Shown: one piece after another, positions 35,246-45,721 of the stretch
Layout of the letters: each line of letters begins with the position of its first letter
Numbering within the stretch: position 1 is the first letter of the stretch
NCBI GenBank assembly: GCA_035235625.1
Contig: CP141148.1
Span: 1,302,001 to 1,366,000, forward strand
Source of the DNA: Saururus chinensis
Taxonomy: Eukaryota; Streptophyta; Magnoliopsida; Piperales; Saururaceae
Direction: 5' to 3'
DNA: 64,000 nt
Made by a program: the position numbers and the translations under genes
The notes under the pieces: model-generated
Database searches by the model: none
What the model saw: only the letters and a program-made list of their open reading frames with translations
What the model was told of the DNA's origin: nothing

Positions 35246-37334
35246 TGTAACGACCCGTTTTTCGGTTATGCTTAACCTGGGTGGGTTAAGGGTAATTTAG
35301 TAATTTGAGGTTAGTATTCAGGGGGTTTCATTAGGTGAAATCCCCGTATCCGGGTAGAGCTCGGAGTAACGAGTGTAACGGATTGAAGAACACACGAAAC
35401 GGAGGTCGGGAACGAAAGTTATGACCTCGGGAAGTGTGCCACATGGGCGGGGCCTGCTCGAAAAGTGCGGGATAACCTACCCATGTGTGGTCTAGTTTCA
35501 AAGGGCTCGTCGATACGAGTCTATCGGTACTAAGAACGCACGATTCCGACCTCGGGAAAAAATGTCATATGGGCGGGACCCACTTTGAAAGTGCGGGATG
35601 ACCTACCCATGTTTTGGTCTTATTTCGAAGGGCTCGTTGACACGAGTCCATCGGTATCAGCGTGCGATTCCAACATCAAGGTTGGAAGTTATCGCGTTTT
35701 GAGGTTAAGATATTATTTGAATAAAATAATATCTTTCTGGATAAGATCAACGATGCAGTGGATAAGACTGCTGACAAAGCGGATAGGATCGATAGTAGAT
35801 ATGATTGCTGACAAAGCGGATAGGATTGATAGTGGATAGGATTGCTGACAAAGCGGATAGGATTGATAGTGGATAGGATTGCTGACGAAGCGGATAGGGT
35901 TGACACGTGTCAACCTCACATCTATCCAATTCTTCTATAAATAGCATCCTTGACATCCAGAAAAAAAAAGGAGAATTCTCTCCCACGTTTTCCTATTTCT
36001 CTTCCACGTTTTCCTATTTCTCTCCCACGTTCAGAAACTTCTGTTCTTCATTTCTCCCTCATTTTAAGTCCGATTTGAGTGGTTCTTGAGGCGTTCCTAG
36101 CTAATTCGAGGGTGATCTACACAATGACATGGTCCATTGCTCGAGTTGGCGCTCCTATAAGGGAGGAACGACCCGGGGCAAGAGGAGGCTCTGTCCGCCA
36201 CCCTCCTGCCCCAAGAGAGAAAGAGAGAGAGAGAGAGATGGCCCGGTGAGAGGGGAGGCTTTGTCCTCCGTTACCGGGCTAGATCAAGAGAAGTGGCCCG
36301 ATGTAGGGGAGGCTCCGTTCTCCACCGAAGGGCCACGACGTGTGAAGGACACCCCGAGTAGGGGAGGTTCTGTCCGCCGCCCACGGACATAGAAAATGTG
36401 GTCTCCGGGAAAGGGGAGAGTTGGTCGGGTCATCTTTCGGTGTAAGGCGACGAACGTATGGAGGCTAGGGGAGGCTTTGTCCGCTGTCTCCGGATCTGAA
36501 GAGGAGGACGCCCAGAAACGAGCGCCCCGAATACCGCTACCTCGGGAGACATCAGGGGAGTAAGAGTTTCTTACCTTCTATTTAATTATAGAATGACATG
36601 TGCTAGTTATGAGGTGTGCCGTCTCGCTCTGGGTTAGAGAGAGACGGGCTGTGTGTGTTATATTATGATATGTGTTGCTTATATGCCATGATGTGTGCCG
36701 TCTCACTCTGGGTGAGAGAGAGACGGGTTGTGTGTGTGTTTATATATTGTTATGCTATGATTATATGCATGATGTGTGTTGTCTCACTGTGGGTTAGAGA
36801 GAGACGGGTTGTGTGTGTGTTCGTTCTCGGCTCAGTGTTGGAGCGAGACGTGTGAATGTGATGCATCCGCTCTGGAATAGAGCGAGGCATGTTGTGGTGG
36901 TCGTGTGGTGCTCGTCTCTATGAAAGAGTGAGATGTGTGTTGCCGGTGTTTTATCAGGTTTTTGTATAACTCCGATTAAATATTCGGAGATACGTATTTT
37001 CTACGTATGTGTTTTTGGTATGCCAGTTGTATGTAGTAGCCAATAGGCAGAACTACGTCCGGATCCGATCGTATCGGAGTAACATCGTGGATGTTATCCG
37101 ATATGTACGTAGGCAACCAACGGCAAGGCAACGTTGGCCCGGTCCGAATTAGTTATATAATTAGGCCAGTTCTTGCCTACGCGCAATAGAGCGCTAAAGT
37201 TCTGTAGCGCGTAGAGGAATGAAAAGACTCTCGCACTCATAGCGTGCCGCTCTTAGTTCTGGGTTTGGTTTTCATTGGTTTTCATCGGTTTTTGGACCCC
37301 CGGCCTGGGTCGGTTTGCGGGTCGGGGCGCCACA
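35246..37334 (+). repeat. Array LTR 4 (2089 bp)
   Basis: It shares GTAGATATGATTGCTG and GATCTACACAATGAC uniquely with LTR 6. It lacks AAA in the ATCAAAAGCGTGCG stretch near 35658 (reads ATCAGCGTGCG). Confidence 0.92.
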
Positions 37335-38330
37335 AATGGTATCGGAGCTCTGCTCTGACTGCGAGAGGAAACATATTTTTAAAACAAATATATATACTCC
37401 GATTGTGATTTGTGTGTTTCTGCACGTGTGTCATCGGCTTTAAGACAAGGTCCGATATAAAAAAAAATTTCCACATGTGTGGCATCAGATTTTATACGAA
37501 TTCTGATTTTGAATTAAATTCAATCGGAAATATGTGTTTTAAATACGTACTTAGTATAACTTTTTATACATGATTTGACATGATTAAGCTTATGTGACTG
37601 ATTTATGGAAGACATGCTATGTATTGAACTGTTTTAGCATGAATGTTGTTGTGTTTGAACGATGTGATGATTAATTCATGGGCTTAAGAACCCAGAATAA
37701 TCATAGAGTGATGATGCCCGCCGAGAAAAATAATCGGCAAGTGGCGCGCGCAGGGTAGAGCATCGTGGGAAAGCTCTGTCCCTAAGTGGCCCTCGTTTGC
37801 CCCATGAGCGCCGAGGGTAGGCCGTTGGGTATCGCGGCTTCTGTGATTGATTGTACATGTGATGATTATTTCATAGGCTTTCGAACATGGAATAATCATA
37901 GAGTGATGATGCCCGCCGAGAAAAATAAATCGGCAAGTGGCGCGCACAGGGTAGAGCATCGTGGGAAAGCTTTGTCCCTAAGTGGCCCTCGTTTGCCCCA
38001 TGAGCGCCGAGGGCAGGCTGTAGGGTGTCGCGGCTTCTGGATTTCAAGAATTTGTGGATTTGACATGTTTTGACTCGAGTGTGAGTCTGTGAATGTGATT
38101 TGATTTGGAATTGTGCCTGATATGCTTTTATGAGATTTAAGCTGATTTTCTCTGCAGTGTTTCTAAAAAGAAAAGCGTCCGATTTTAATTCAAATTTTTG
38201 TGAAATGCTTGATTCGATTAAATTATCGGAATGTTATTTGTGTTTGCTACTTAATGAGATCGGATTGTGTTGTGAGGTAAGATTTCTTCGGGCGAATTGC
38301 GAGGACGCAATTCATTTAAGGGGGGAAGAA
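37335..38330 (+). mobile_element. Array internal domain 4 (996 bp)
   Basis: Same layout as domain 1, with PBS just after 37334 and PPT ending 38330. It has the GCGCACAGGGTAG variant. Confidence 0.92.
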
Positions 38331-40423
38331 TGTAACGACCCGTTTTTCGGTTATGCTTAACCTGGGTGGGTTAAGGGTAATTTAGTAATTTGAGGTTAGT
38401 ATTCAGGGGGTTTCATTAGGTGAAATCCCCGTATCCGGGTAGAGCTCGGAGTAACGAGTGTAACGGATTGAAGAACACACGAAACGGAGGTCGGGAACGA
38501 AAGTTATGACCTCGGGAAGTGTGCCACATGGGCGGGGCCTGCTCGAAAAGTGCGGGATAACCTACCCATGTGTGGTCTAGTTTCAAAGGGCTCGTCGATA
38601 CGAGTCTATCGGTACTAAGAACGCACGATTCCGACCTCGGGAAAAAATGTCATATGGGCGGGACCCACTTTGAAAGTGCGGGATGACCTACCCATGTTTT
38701 GGTCTTATTTCGAAGGGCTCGTTGACACGAGTCCATCGGTATCAAAAGCGTGCGATTCCAACATCAAGGTTGGAAGTTATCGCGTTTTGAGGTTAAGATA
38801 TTATTTGAATAAAATAATATCTTTCTTGATAAGATCAACGATGCAGTGGATAAGACTGCTGACAAAGCGGATAGGATCGATAGTAGATAGGATTGCTGAC
38901 AAAGCGGATAGGATTGATAGTGGATAGGATTGCTGACAAAGCGGATAGGATTGATAGTGGATAGGATTGCTGACGAAGCGGATAGGGTTGACACGTGTCA
39001 ACCTCACATCTATCCAATTCTTCTATAAATAGCATCCTTGACATCCAGAAAAAAAAAGGAGAATTCTCTCCCACGTTTTCCTATTTCTCTTCCACGTTTT
39101 CCTATTTCTCTCCCACGTTCAGAAACTTCTGTTCTTCATTTCTCCCTCATTTTAAGTCCGATTTGAGTGGTTCTTGAGGCGTTCCTAGCTAATTCGAGGG
39201 TGATCTACGCAATGACATGGTCCATTGCTCGAGTTGGCGCTCCTATAAGGGAGGAACGACCCGGGGCAAGAGGAGGCTCTGTCCGCCACCCTCCTGCCCC
39301 AAGAGAGAAAGAGAGAGAGAGAGAGATGGCCCGGTGAGAGGGGAGGCTTTGTCCTCTGTTACCGGGCTAGATCAAGAGAAGTGGCCCGATGTAGGGGAGG
39401 CTCCGTTCTCCACCGAAGGGCCACGACGTGTGAAGGACACCCCGAGTAGGGGAGGTTCTGTCCGCCGCCCACGGACATAGAAAATGTGGTCTCCGGGAAA
39501 GGGGAGAGTTGGTCGGGTCATCTTTCGGTGTAAGGCGACGAACGTATGGAGGCTAGGGGAGGCTTTGTCCGCTGTCTCCGGATCTGAAGAGGAGGACGCC
39601 CAGAAACGAGCGCCCCGAATACCGCTACCTCGGGAGACATCAGGGGAGTAAGAGTTTCTTACCTTCTATTTAATTATAGAATGACATGTGCTAGTTATGA
39701 GGTGTGCCGTCTCGCTCTGTGTTAGAGAGAGACGGGCTGTGTGTGTTATATTATGATATGTGTTGCTTATATGCCATGATGTGTGCCGTCTCACTCTGGG
39801 TGAGAGAGAGACGGGTTGTGTGTGTGTTTATATATTGTTATGCTATGATTATATGCATGATGTGTGTTGTCTCACTCTGGGTTAGAGAGAGACGGGTTGT
39901 GTGTGTGTTCGTTCTCGGCTCAGTGTTGGAGCGAGACGTGTGAATGTGATGCATCCGCTCTGGAATAGAGCGAGGCATGTTGTGGTGGTCGTGTGGTGCT
40001 CGTCTCTATGAAAGAGTGAGATGTGTGTTGCCGGTGTTTTATCAGGTTTTTGTATAACTCCGATTAAATATTCGGAGATACGTATTTTCTACGTATGTGT
40101 TTTTTGGTATGCCAATTGTATGTAGTAGCCAATAGGCAGAACTACGTCCGGATCCGATCGTATCGGAGTAACATCGTGGATGTTATCCGATATGTACGTA
40201 GGCAACCAACGGCAAGGCAACGTTGGCCCAGTCCGAATTAGTTATATAATTAGGCCAGTTCTTGCCTACGCGCAATAGAGCGCTAAAGTTTCGAAGCGCG
40301 TAGAGGAATGAAAAGACTCTCGCACTCATAGCGTGCCGCTCTTAGTTCTGGGTTTGGTTTTCATTGGTTTTCATCGGTTTTTGGACCCCCGGCCTGGGTC
40401 GGTTTGCGGGTCGGGGCGCCACA
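38331..40423 (+). repeat. Array LTR 5 (2093 bp)
   Basis: It shares CTTTCTTGATAAG with LTR 2 and GCCAATTGTATG with LTRs 3 and 6. Near 40288 it reads AAAGTTTCGAAGCGCG where other copies have AAAGTTCTGTAGCGCG. Confidence 0.92.
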
Positions 40424-41417
40424 AATGGTATCGGAGCTCTGCTCTGACTGCGAGAGGAAACATATTTTTAAAACAAATATATATACTCCGATTGTGATTT
40501 GTGTGTTTCTGCACGTGTGTCATCGGCTTTAAGACAAGGTCCGATATAAAAAAAAATTTCCACATGTGTGGCATCAGATTTTATACGAATTCTGATTTTG
40601 AATTAAATTCAATCGGAAATATGTGTTTTAAATACGTACTTAGTATAACTTTTTATACATGATTTGACATGATTAAGCTTATGTGACTGATTTATGGAAG
40701 ACATGCTATGTATTGAACTGTTTTAGCATGAATGTTGTTGTGTTTGAACGATGTGATGATTAATTCATGGGCTTAAGAACCCAGAATAATCATAGAGTGA
40801 TGATGCCCGCCGAGAAAAATAATCGGCAAGTGGCGCGCGCAGGGTAGAGCATCGTGGGAAAGCTCTGTCCCTAAGTGGCCCTCGTTTGCCCCATGAGCGC
40901 CGAGGGTAGGCCGTTGGGTATCGCGGCTTCTGTGATTGATTGTACATGTGATGATTATTTCATAGGCTTTCGAACATGGAATAATCATAGAGTGATGATG
41001 CCCGCCGAGAAAAATAAATCGGCAAGTGGCGCGCACAGGGTAGAGCATCGTGGGAAAGCTTTGTCCCTAAGTGGCCCTCGTTTGCCCCATGAGCGCCGAG
41101 GGTAGGCTGTAGGGTGTCGCGGCTTCTGGATTTCAAGAATTTGTGGATTTGACATGTTTTGACTCGAGTGTGAGTCTGTGAATGTGATTTGATTTGGAAT
41201 TGTGCCTGATATGCTTTTATGAGATTTAAGCTGATTTTCTCTGCAGTGTTTCTAAAAAGAAAAGCGTCCGATTTTAATTCAAATTTTTGTGAAATGCTTG
41301 ATTCGATTAAATTATCGGAATGTTATTTGTGTTTGCTACTTAATGAGATCGGATTGTGTTGTGAGGTAAGATTTCTTGGGCGGGTGCGAGGACGCAATTC
41401 ATTTAAGGGGGGAAGAA
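40424..41417 (+). mobile_element. Array internal domain 5 (994 bp)
   Basis: Same layout. It has TGGGCGGGTGCGAGGACG near 41378, like domain 2, and CACAGGGTAG like domains 3 and 4, so it is a mosaic of variants. Confidence 0.92.
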
Positions 41418-43506
41418 TGTAACGACCCGTTTTTCGGTTATGCTTAACCTGGGTGGGTTAAGGGTAATTTAGTAATTTGAGGTTAGTATTCAGGGGTTTC
41501 ATTAGGTGAAATCCCGTATCCGGGTAGAGCTCGGAGTAACGAGTGTAACGGATTGAAGAACACACGAAACGGAGGTCGGGAACGAAAGTTATGACCTCGG
41601 GAAGTGTGCCACATGGGCGGGGCCTGCTCGAAAAGTGCGGGATAACCTACCCATGTGTGGTCTAGTTTCAAAGGGCTCGTCGATACGAGTCTATCGGTAC
41701 TAAGAACGCACGATTCCGACCTCGGGAAAAAATGTCATATGGGCGGGACCCACTTTGAAAGTGCGGGATGACCTACCCATGTTTTGGTCTTATTTCGAAG
41801 GGCTCGTTGACACGAGTCCATCGGTATCAAAAGCGTGCGATTCCAACATCAAGGTTGGAAGTTATCGCGTTTTGAGGTTAAGATATTATTTGAATAAAAT
41901 AATATCTTTCTGGATAAGATCAACGATGCAGTGGATAAGACTGCTGACAAAGCGGATAGGATCGATAGTAGATATGATTGCTGACAAAGCGGATAGGATT
42001 GATAGTGGATAGGATTGCTGACAAAGCGGATAGGATTGATAGTGGATAGGATTGCTGACGAAGCGGATAGGGTTGACACGTGTCAACCTCACATCTATCC
42101 AATTCTTCTATAAATAGCATCCTTGACATCCAGAAAAAAAGGAGAATTCTCTCCCACGTTTTCCTATTTCTCTTCCACGTTTTCCTATTTCTCTCCCACG
42201 TTCAGAAACTTCTGTTCTTCATTTCTCCCTCATTTTAAGTCCGATTTGAGTGGTTCTTGAGGCGTTCCTAGCTAATTCGAGGGTGATCTACACAATGACA
42301 TGGTCCATTGCTCGAGTTGGCGCTCCTATAAGGGAGGAACGACCCGGGGCAAGAGGAGGCTCTGTCCGCCACCCTCCTGCCCCAAGAGAGAAAGAGAGAG
42401 AGAGAGAGATGGCCCGGTGAGAGGGGAGGCTTTGTCCTCCGTTACCGGGCTAGATCAAGAGAAGTGGCCCGATGTAGGGGAGGCTCCGTTCTCCACCGAA
42501 GGGCCACGACGTGTGAAGGACACCCCGAGTAGGGGAGGTTCTGTCCGCCGCCCACGGACATAGAAAATGTGGTCTCCGGGAAAGGGGAGAGTTGGTCGGG
42601 TCATCTTTCGGTGTAAGGCGACGAACGTATGGAGGCTAGGGGAGGCTTTGTCCGCTGTCTCCGGATACGAAGAGGAGGACGCCCGAAAACGAGCGCCCCG
42701 AATACCGCTACCTCGGGAGACATCAGGGGAGTAAGAGTTTCTTACCTTCTATTTAATTATAGAATGACATGTGCTAGTTATGAGGTGTGGCGTCTCGCTC
42801 TGGGTTAGAGAGAGACGGGCTGTGTGTGTTATATTATGATATGTGTTGCTTATATGCCATGATGTGTGCCGTCTCACTGTGGGTGAGAGAGAGACGGGTT
42901 GTGTGTGTGTTTATATATTGTTATGCTATGATTATATGCATGATGTGTGTTGTCTCACTCTGGGTTAGAGAGAGACGGGTTGTGTGTGTGTTCGTTCTCG
43001 GCTCAGTGTTGGAGCGAGACGTGTGAATGTGATGCATCCGCTCTGGAATAGAGCGAGGCATGTTGTGGTGGTCGTGTGGTGCTCGTCTCTATGAAAGAGT
43101 GAGATGTGTGTTGCCGGTGTTTTATCAGGTTTTTGTATAACTCCGATTAAATATTCGGAGATACGTATTTTCTACGTATGTGTTTTTTGGTATGCCAATT
43201 GTATGTAGTAGCCAATAGGCAGAACTACGTCCGGATCCGATCGTATCGGAGTAACATCGTGGATGTTATCCGATATGTACGTAGGCAACCAACGGCAAGG
43301 CAACGTTGGCCCGGTCCGAATTAGTTATATAATTAGGCCAGTTCTTGCCTACGCGCAATAGAGCGCTAAAGTTCTGTAGCGCGTAGAGGAATGAAAAGAC
43401 TCTCGCACTCATAGCGTGCCGCTCTTAGTTCTGGGTTTGGTTTTCATTGGTTTTCATCGGTTTTTGGACCCCCGGCCCGGGTCGGTTTGCGGGTCGGGGC
43501 GCCACA
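41418..43506 (+). repeat. Array LTR 6 (2089 bp), 3' boundary
   Basis: It ends GGGGCGCCACA directly before TSD TTCAT (43507-43511). It shares GATATGATTGCTG and CTACACAATGAC with LTR 4 and GCCAATTG with LTRs 3 and 5. No PBS follows it. Confidence 0.93.
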
Positions 43507-43511
43507 TTCAT

Positions 43512-44172
43512 AGTTTAATGAGGTGAGGTTGTACTCATAGATGTGGCTATTATGTAATAGAGAACTTTATGACTTATACTTATAGAGAAAGAAACTCCTA
43601 AGTGAAGTCACATTATGATGTTTGGAATCATGAAAAATCATTTGTGAATGTTTTGCTTATTCTACTTATGTGTGGTGGTGGTGATGATGTTTGCTATTAA
43701 AAATGATAATTGTTAATTTGGTGATAATGTAGTGTAATCATGTGCATTGTTATTACATAGTACTTGCTTAGCCATCCCACTAGACAAATTCGTAAATTAA
43801 CATCCATGTTATGTATGTTCCTTGTAGGGTTAAAGTTACTTTAAAACATTGGATATGAAGCAAAGACGATGTTATTAGGCCACTTAGAATATTTATTGTT
43901 TCTTACTTAAAGGTAGATAACTTTAGGCACATGAGGGCTAATTGTATTTGTGTATATCAAGATATTTAGACATATAATTGGGCAAGACCCTATGTGATTT
44001 AAAATATGATTTGACTAGGATTATTATTGTACTTTGATTTAGTATTCTTATGTTTGAAAATGGTTGGCTCATACACCAAGATAATTTGTTACATATTTAA
44101 CAAAAAGTTTTAAAAAATTTGTTTCTGCCGCTTAGATTATAAAAAATGAGTTTAAAATCTCGGGGCGTGATA
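43512..44172. other. Right remainder of the outer LTR
   Basis: AT-rich sequence between the array and the outer element's end. It closes with CCGCTTAGATTATAAAAAATGAG and AAAATCTCGGGGCGTGATA, the mirror form of a TGTCACGCCCCGAGATTTT LTR terminus. No gene. Confidence 0.6.
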
Positions 44173-44590
44173 AGGAAGCTATGACATATGTGCTTAAATG
44201 TAAAAAAAAAAAATTAATACTTATGTCAAAATGTTTTAACCACGTTGGTCAAATGTTTTAACCACGTCCCACGACAAACCCTTAGGGTAGGAGGCTATGA
44301 CATATGTGTTTAAATATTAAAATGTTTTAACACTAACATCAAAACATTTTTACCGCATTCACCAAACATTTTAATAACATCCCACAATAGCCCCTTAGTT
44401 AGCATGACATAGGAGGCTATGACATATGTGTTCAAATATCAAAATATTTTAACTCTTATGACAAAACATTTTCACCGAATAAGTTAAAAAGTTTTTACCA
44501 TATCTCATGACATGCCCTTAGGAGGCTATAATATTGTTTTAAATGTCAAAATATTTTAACTACATCCTGTGTCAAGCCCTTAGTTAGCAC
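44173..44590. repeat. Minisatellite, ~110-120-bp unit, about four copies (right arm)
   Basis: Units begin AGGA(A/G)GCTATGACATATGTG at 44173, about 44290, about 44411 and (partial) about 44519. Each continues with TCAAAATGTTTTAAC and ends with a CATCCCA(C)..A..CCCTTAG-like segment. The same unit type occurs at 17930-18100 on the other side of the nest. Confidence 0.85.
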
Positions 44591-44708
44591 GACGTAGATG
44601 TAGGAAATAGGCTTCATCCTCATGTTGGACTTAAGAAGTGAGGGTCTCCTTTCTATGATTGACATTGGTACAGGCTTGAATGATGACGGCGGTGTGGGCC
44701 ACCATGTC

Positions 44709-45092
44709 CTATATGGCGCCCATGTTGGGCATGAGTAGGAGTATTGTAGGTCCTTGGCATCGTCGTGCTCCTAAATGATGGCTTCTTGCTTTTGGCTCCA
44801 TCGTATAGTGGAGGGAGCTTTGATGGATCAATGGGGCCAAAGTAGTGGAGAGGTCTACTGAGATTTTGGCAATATCAAAGGAGGCTGAGGAGTAGAGTGT
44901 GGGAGCACCATTGCCATTGTTGCCAAGAAATGGAGGTCTCTTCTTCTGAAGAGCAGGCACCATGATAAGAAGAAAGAAGGGATAGGAGGTAGGAGATAAA
45001 GCACAATAATAGGAGAACACACTAAAAAGTTGATCGAAAGCTTTCGAGAAGACGTTGTGTGAAGTCAAACAGAGGAAGATGTGAGGGTGCAA
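44709..45092 (-). other. Unrecognised 127-codon open frame
   Basis: An open frame on minus, from ATG to stop, in otherwise AT-rich DNA. Its product has a hydrophobic N-terminal half and a basic C-terminal half rich in His and Arg, but no family motif that I know. A TATA and splice-donor combination upstream (45721-45613) could belong to the same transcript, but no clear acceptor joins them. It may be chance. Confidence 0.2.
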
Positions 45093-45612
45093 GTAAATAT
45101 ATCAAAAAAAAGGGCAAACATATGAGAAAGGGGAATTCTCTAAAAAAATTAAAAAATAAGAATCTGTCCAACAATAATATGAACTTTAGTAAAACCTTCC
45201 ACAAAAAACATATTGGAAGTTGTCAACATCCCTTTTAAAAAAGTAGAAATTTTAAAGTACAACCTTGATTTCCCTGTTTGTCATTAACATTTTAGAATTA
45301 ATAAAATTACCCCCAGAGTTCATCCTCCCTTAGGTTTAGTTTTTTTTTTAAATTGGTCACCCCTGCAATGTATGAAGGCAACATTGGGGGTGGGTGGCAT
45401 GAATTTTAAAATTTGATGTTAAATAAAGGCTAGTTTTGTCATCTCATAGAAAAAGTTATTAGGTGGAAAACAACTTGTGTGCACCTAATGTTGGGGTGGG
45501 TTTCTAACCATTTTATAACAAGTTTAACATTACTATTAACATGCATAAACCACGCAAAGGTAGAAACACATGAGTATGGAAGGAAGGAGAGACATTTTAA
45601 AGAGGTTGCTTA

Positions 45613-45721
45613 CCTTGTGTAGATGCGCATGATAGGCCGCACACACAATAGGAGTGTGGTCACTCCCTTCTCCGTCTCTCCACCCCTGGCATGCTACGCC
45701 ATCAAATGCTAGTATTTATAG
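45613..45721 (-). promoter_or_regulatory. Candidate minus-strand promoter and first exon with splice donor
   Basis: On minus, CTATAAATA (45721-45713) is followed about 100 bp later by ACACAAG|GTAAGC with the exon ending at 45614, a consensus donor. Between them an ATG gives only a short frame (MRIYT) into the donor. Possible promoter of an unrecognised or non-coding transcript. Confidence 0.25.

Larger units (their letters stand above)
25991..43506 (+). mobile_element. 17.5-kb tandem array of a non-autonomous LTR retrotransposon: six LTRs, five internal domains
   Basis: LTRs begin TGTAACGACCCG and end GGGGCGCCACA. They start at 25991, 29079, 32162, 35246, 38331 and 41418, so unit periods are 3088, 3083, 3084, 3085 and 3087 bp. 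Each internal domain opens with AATGGTATCGGAGC, a PBS similar to the complement of the initiator Met tRNA 3' end, and closes with AAGGGGGGAAGAA, a polypurine tract directly before the next LTR. One TSD, TTCAT, flanks the whole array (25986-25990 and 43507-43511), and there is none between units. Units are nearly identical, differing by scattered SNPs and 1-4-bp indels. No gag, protease, RT, RNase H or integrase motif exists in any frame, so proteins must come from an autonomous partner. LTRs are twice as long as the interior. The family resembles LARD/TRIM-like derivatives in logic; its lineage is not identifiable, though the PBS fits many Ty3/gypsy and copia groups. Confidence 0.95.
18101..44172 (+). 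mobile_element. Outer LTR of the nest (~3.1 kb net), split by three later insertions
   Basis: The left end is (A)GTAACACCAGATAG and the right end AAAATCTCGGGGCGTGATA; each end differs from canonical TG..CA by one substitution. Flanks are AGGAG (18096-18100) and AGGAA (44173-44177), a TSD with one mismatch. Subtracting the three nested insertions and their TSDs leaves about 3.10 kb without PBS, PPT or coding sequence, so a solo LTR is most likely. Plus orientation is inferred from repeated AAGAA.ACA..AATCGGA-type blocks (about 18270, 18455, 18645) that occur in this sense in related plant LTRs here. Parts outside the insertions: 18101-19484, 21588-22047, 25404-25985 and 43512-44172. Confidence 0.72.

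Noticed and set aside
25991..43506. rDNA-like or ordinary satellite array
   Set aside because: PBS and PPT at every unit and TG..CA ends with a single TSD identify LTR retrotransposon structure.
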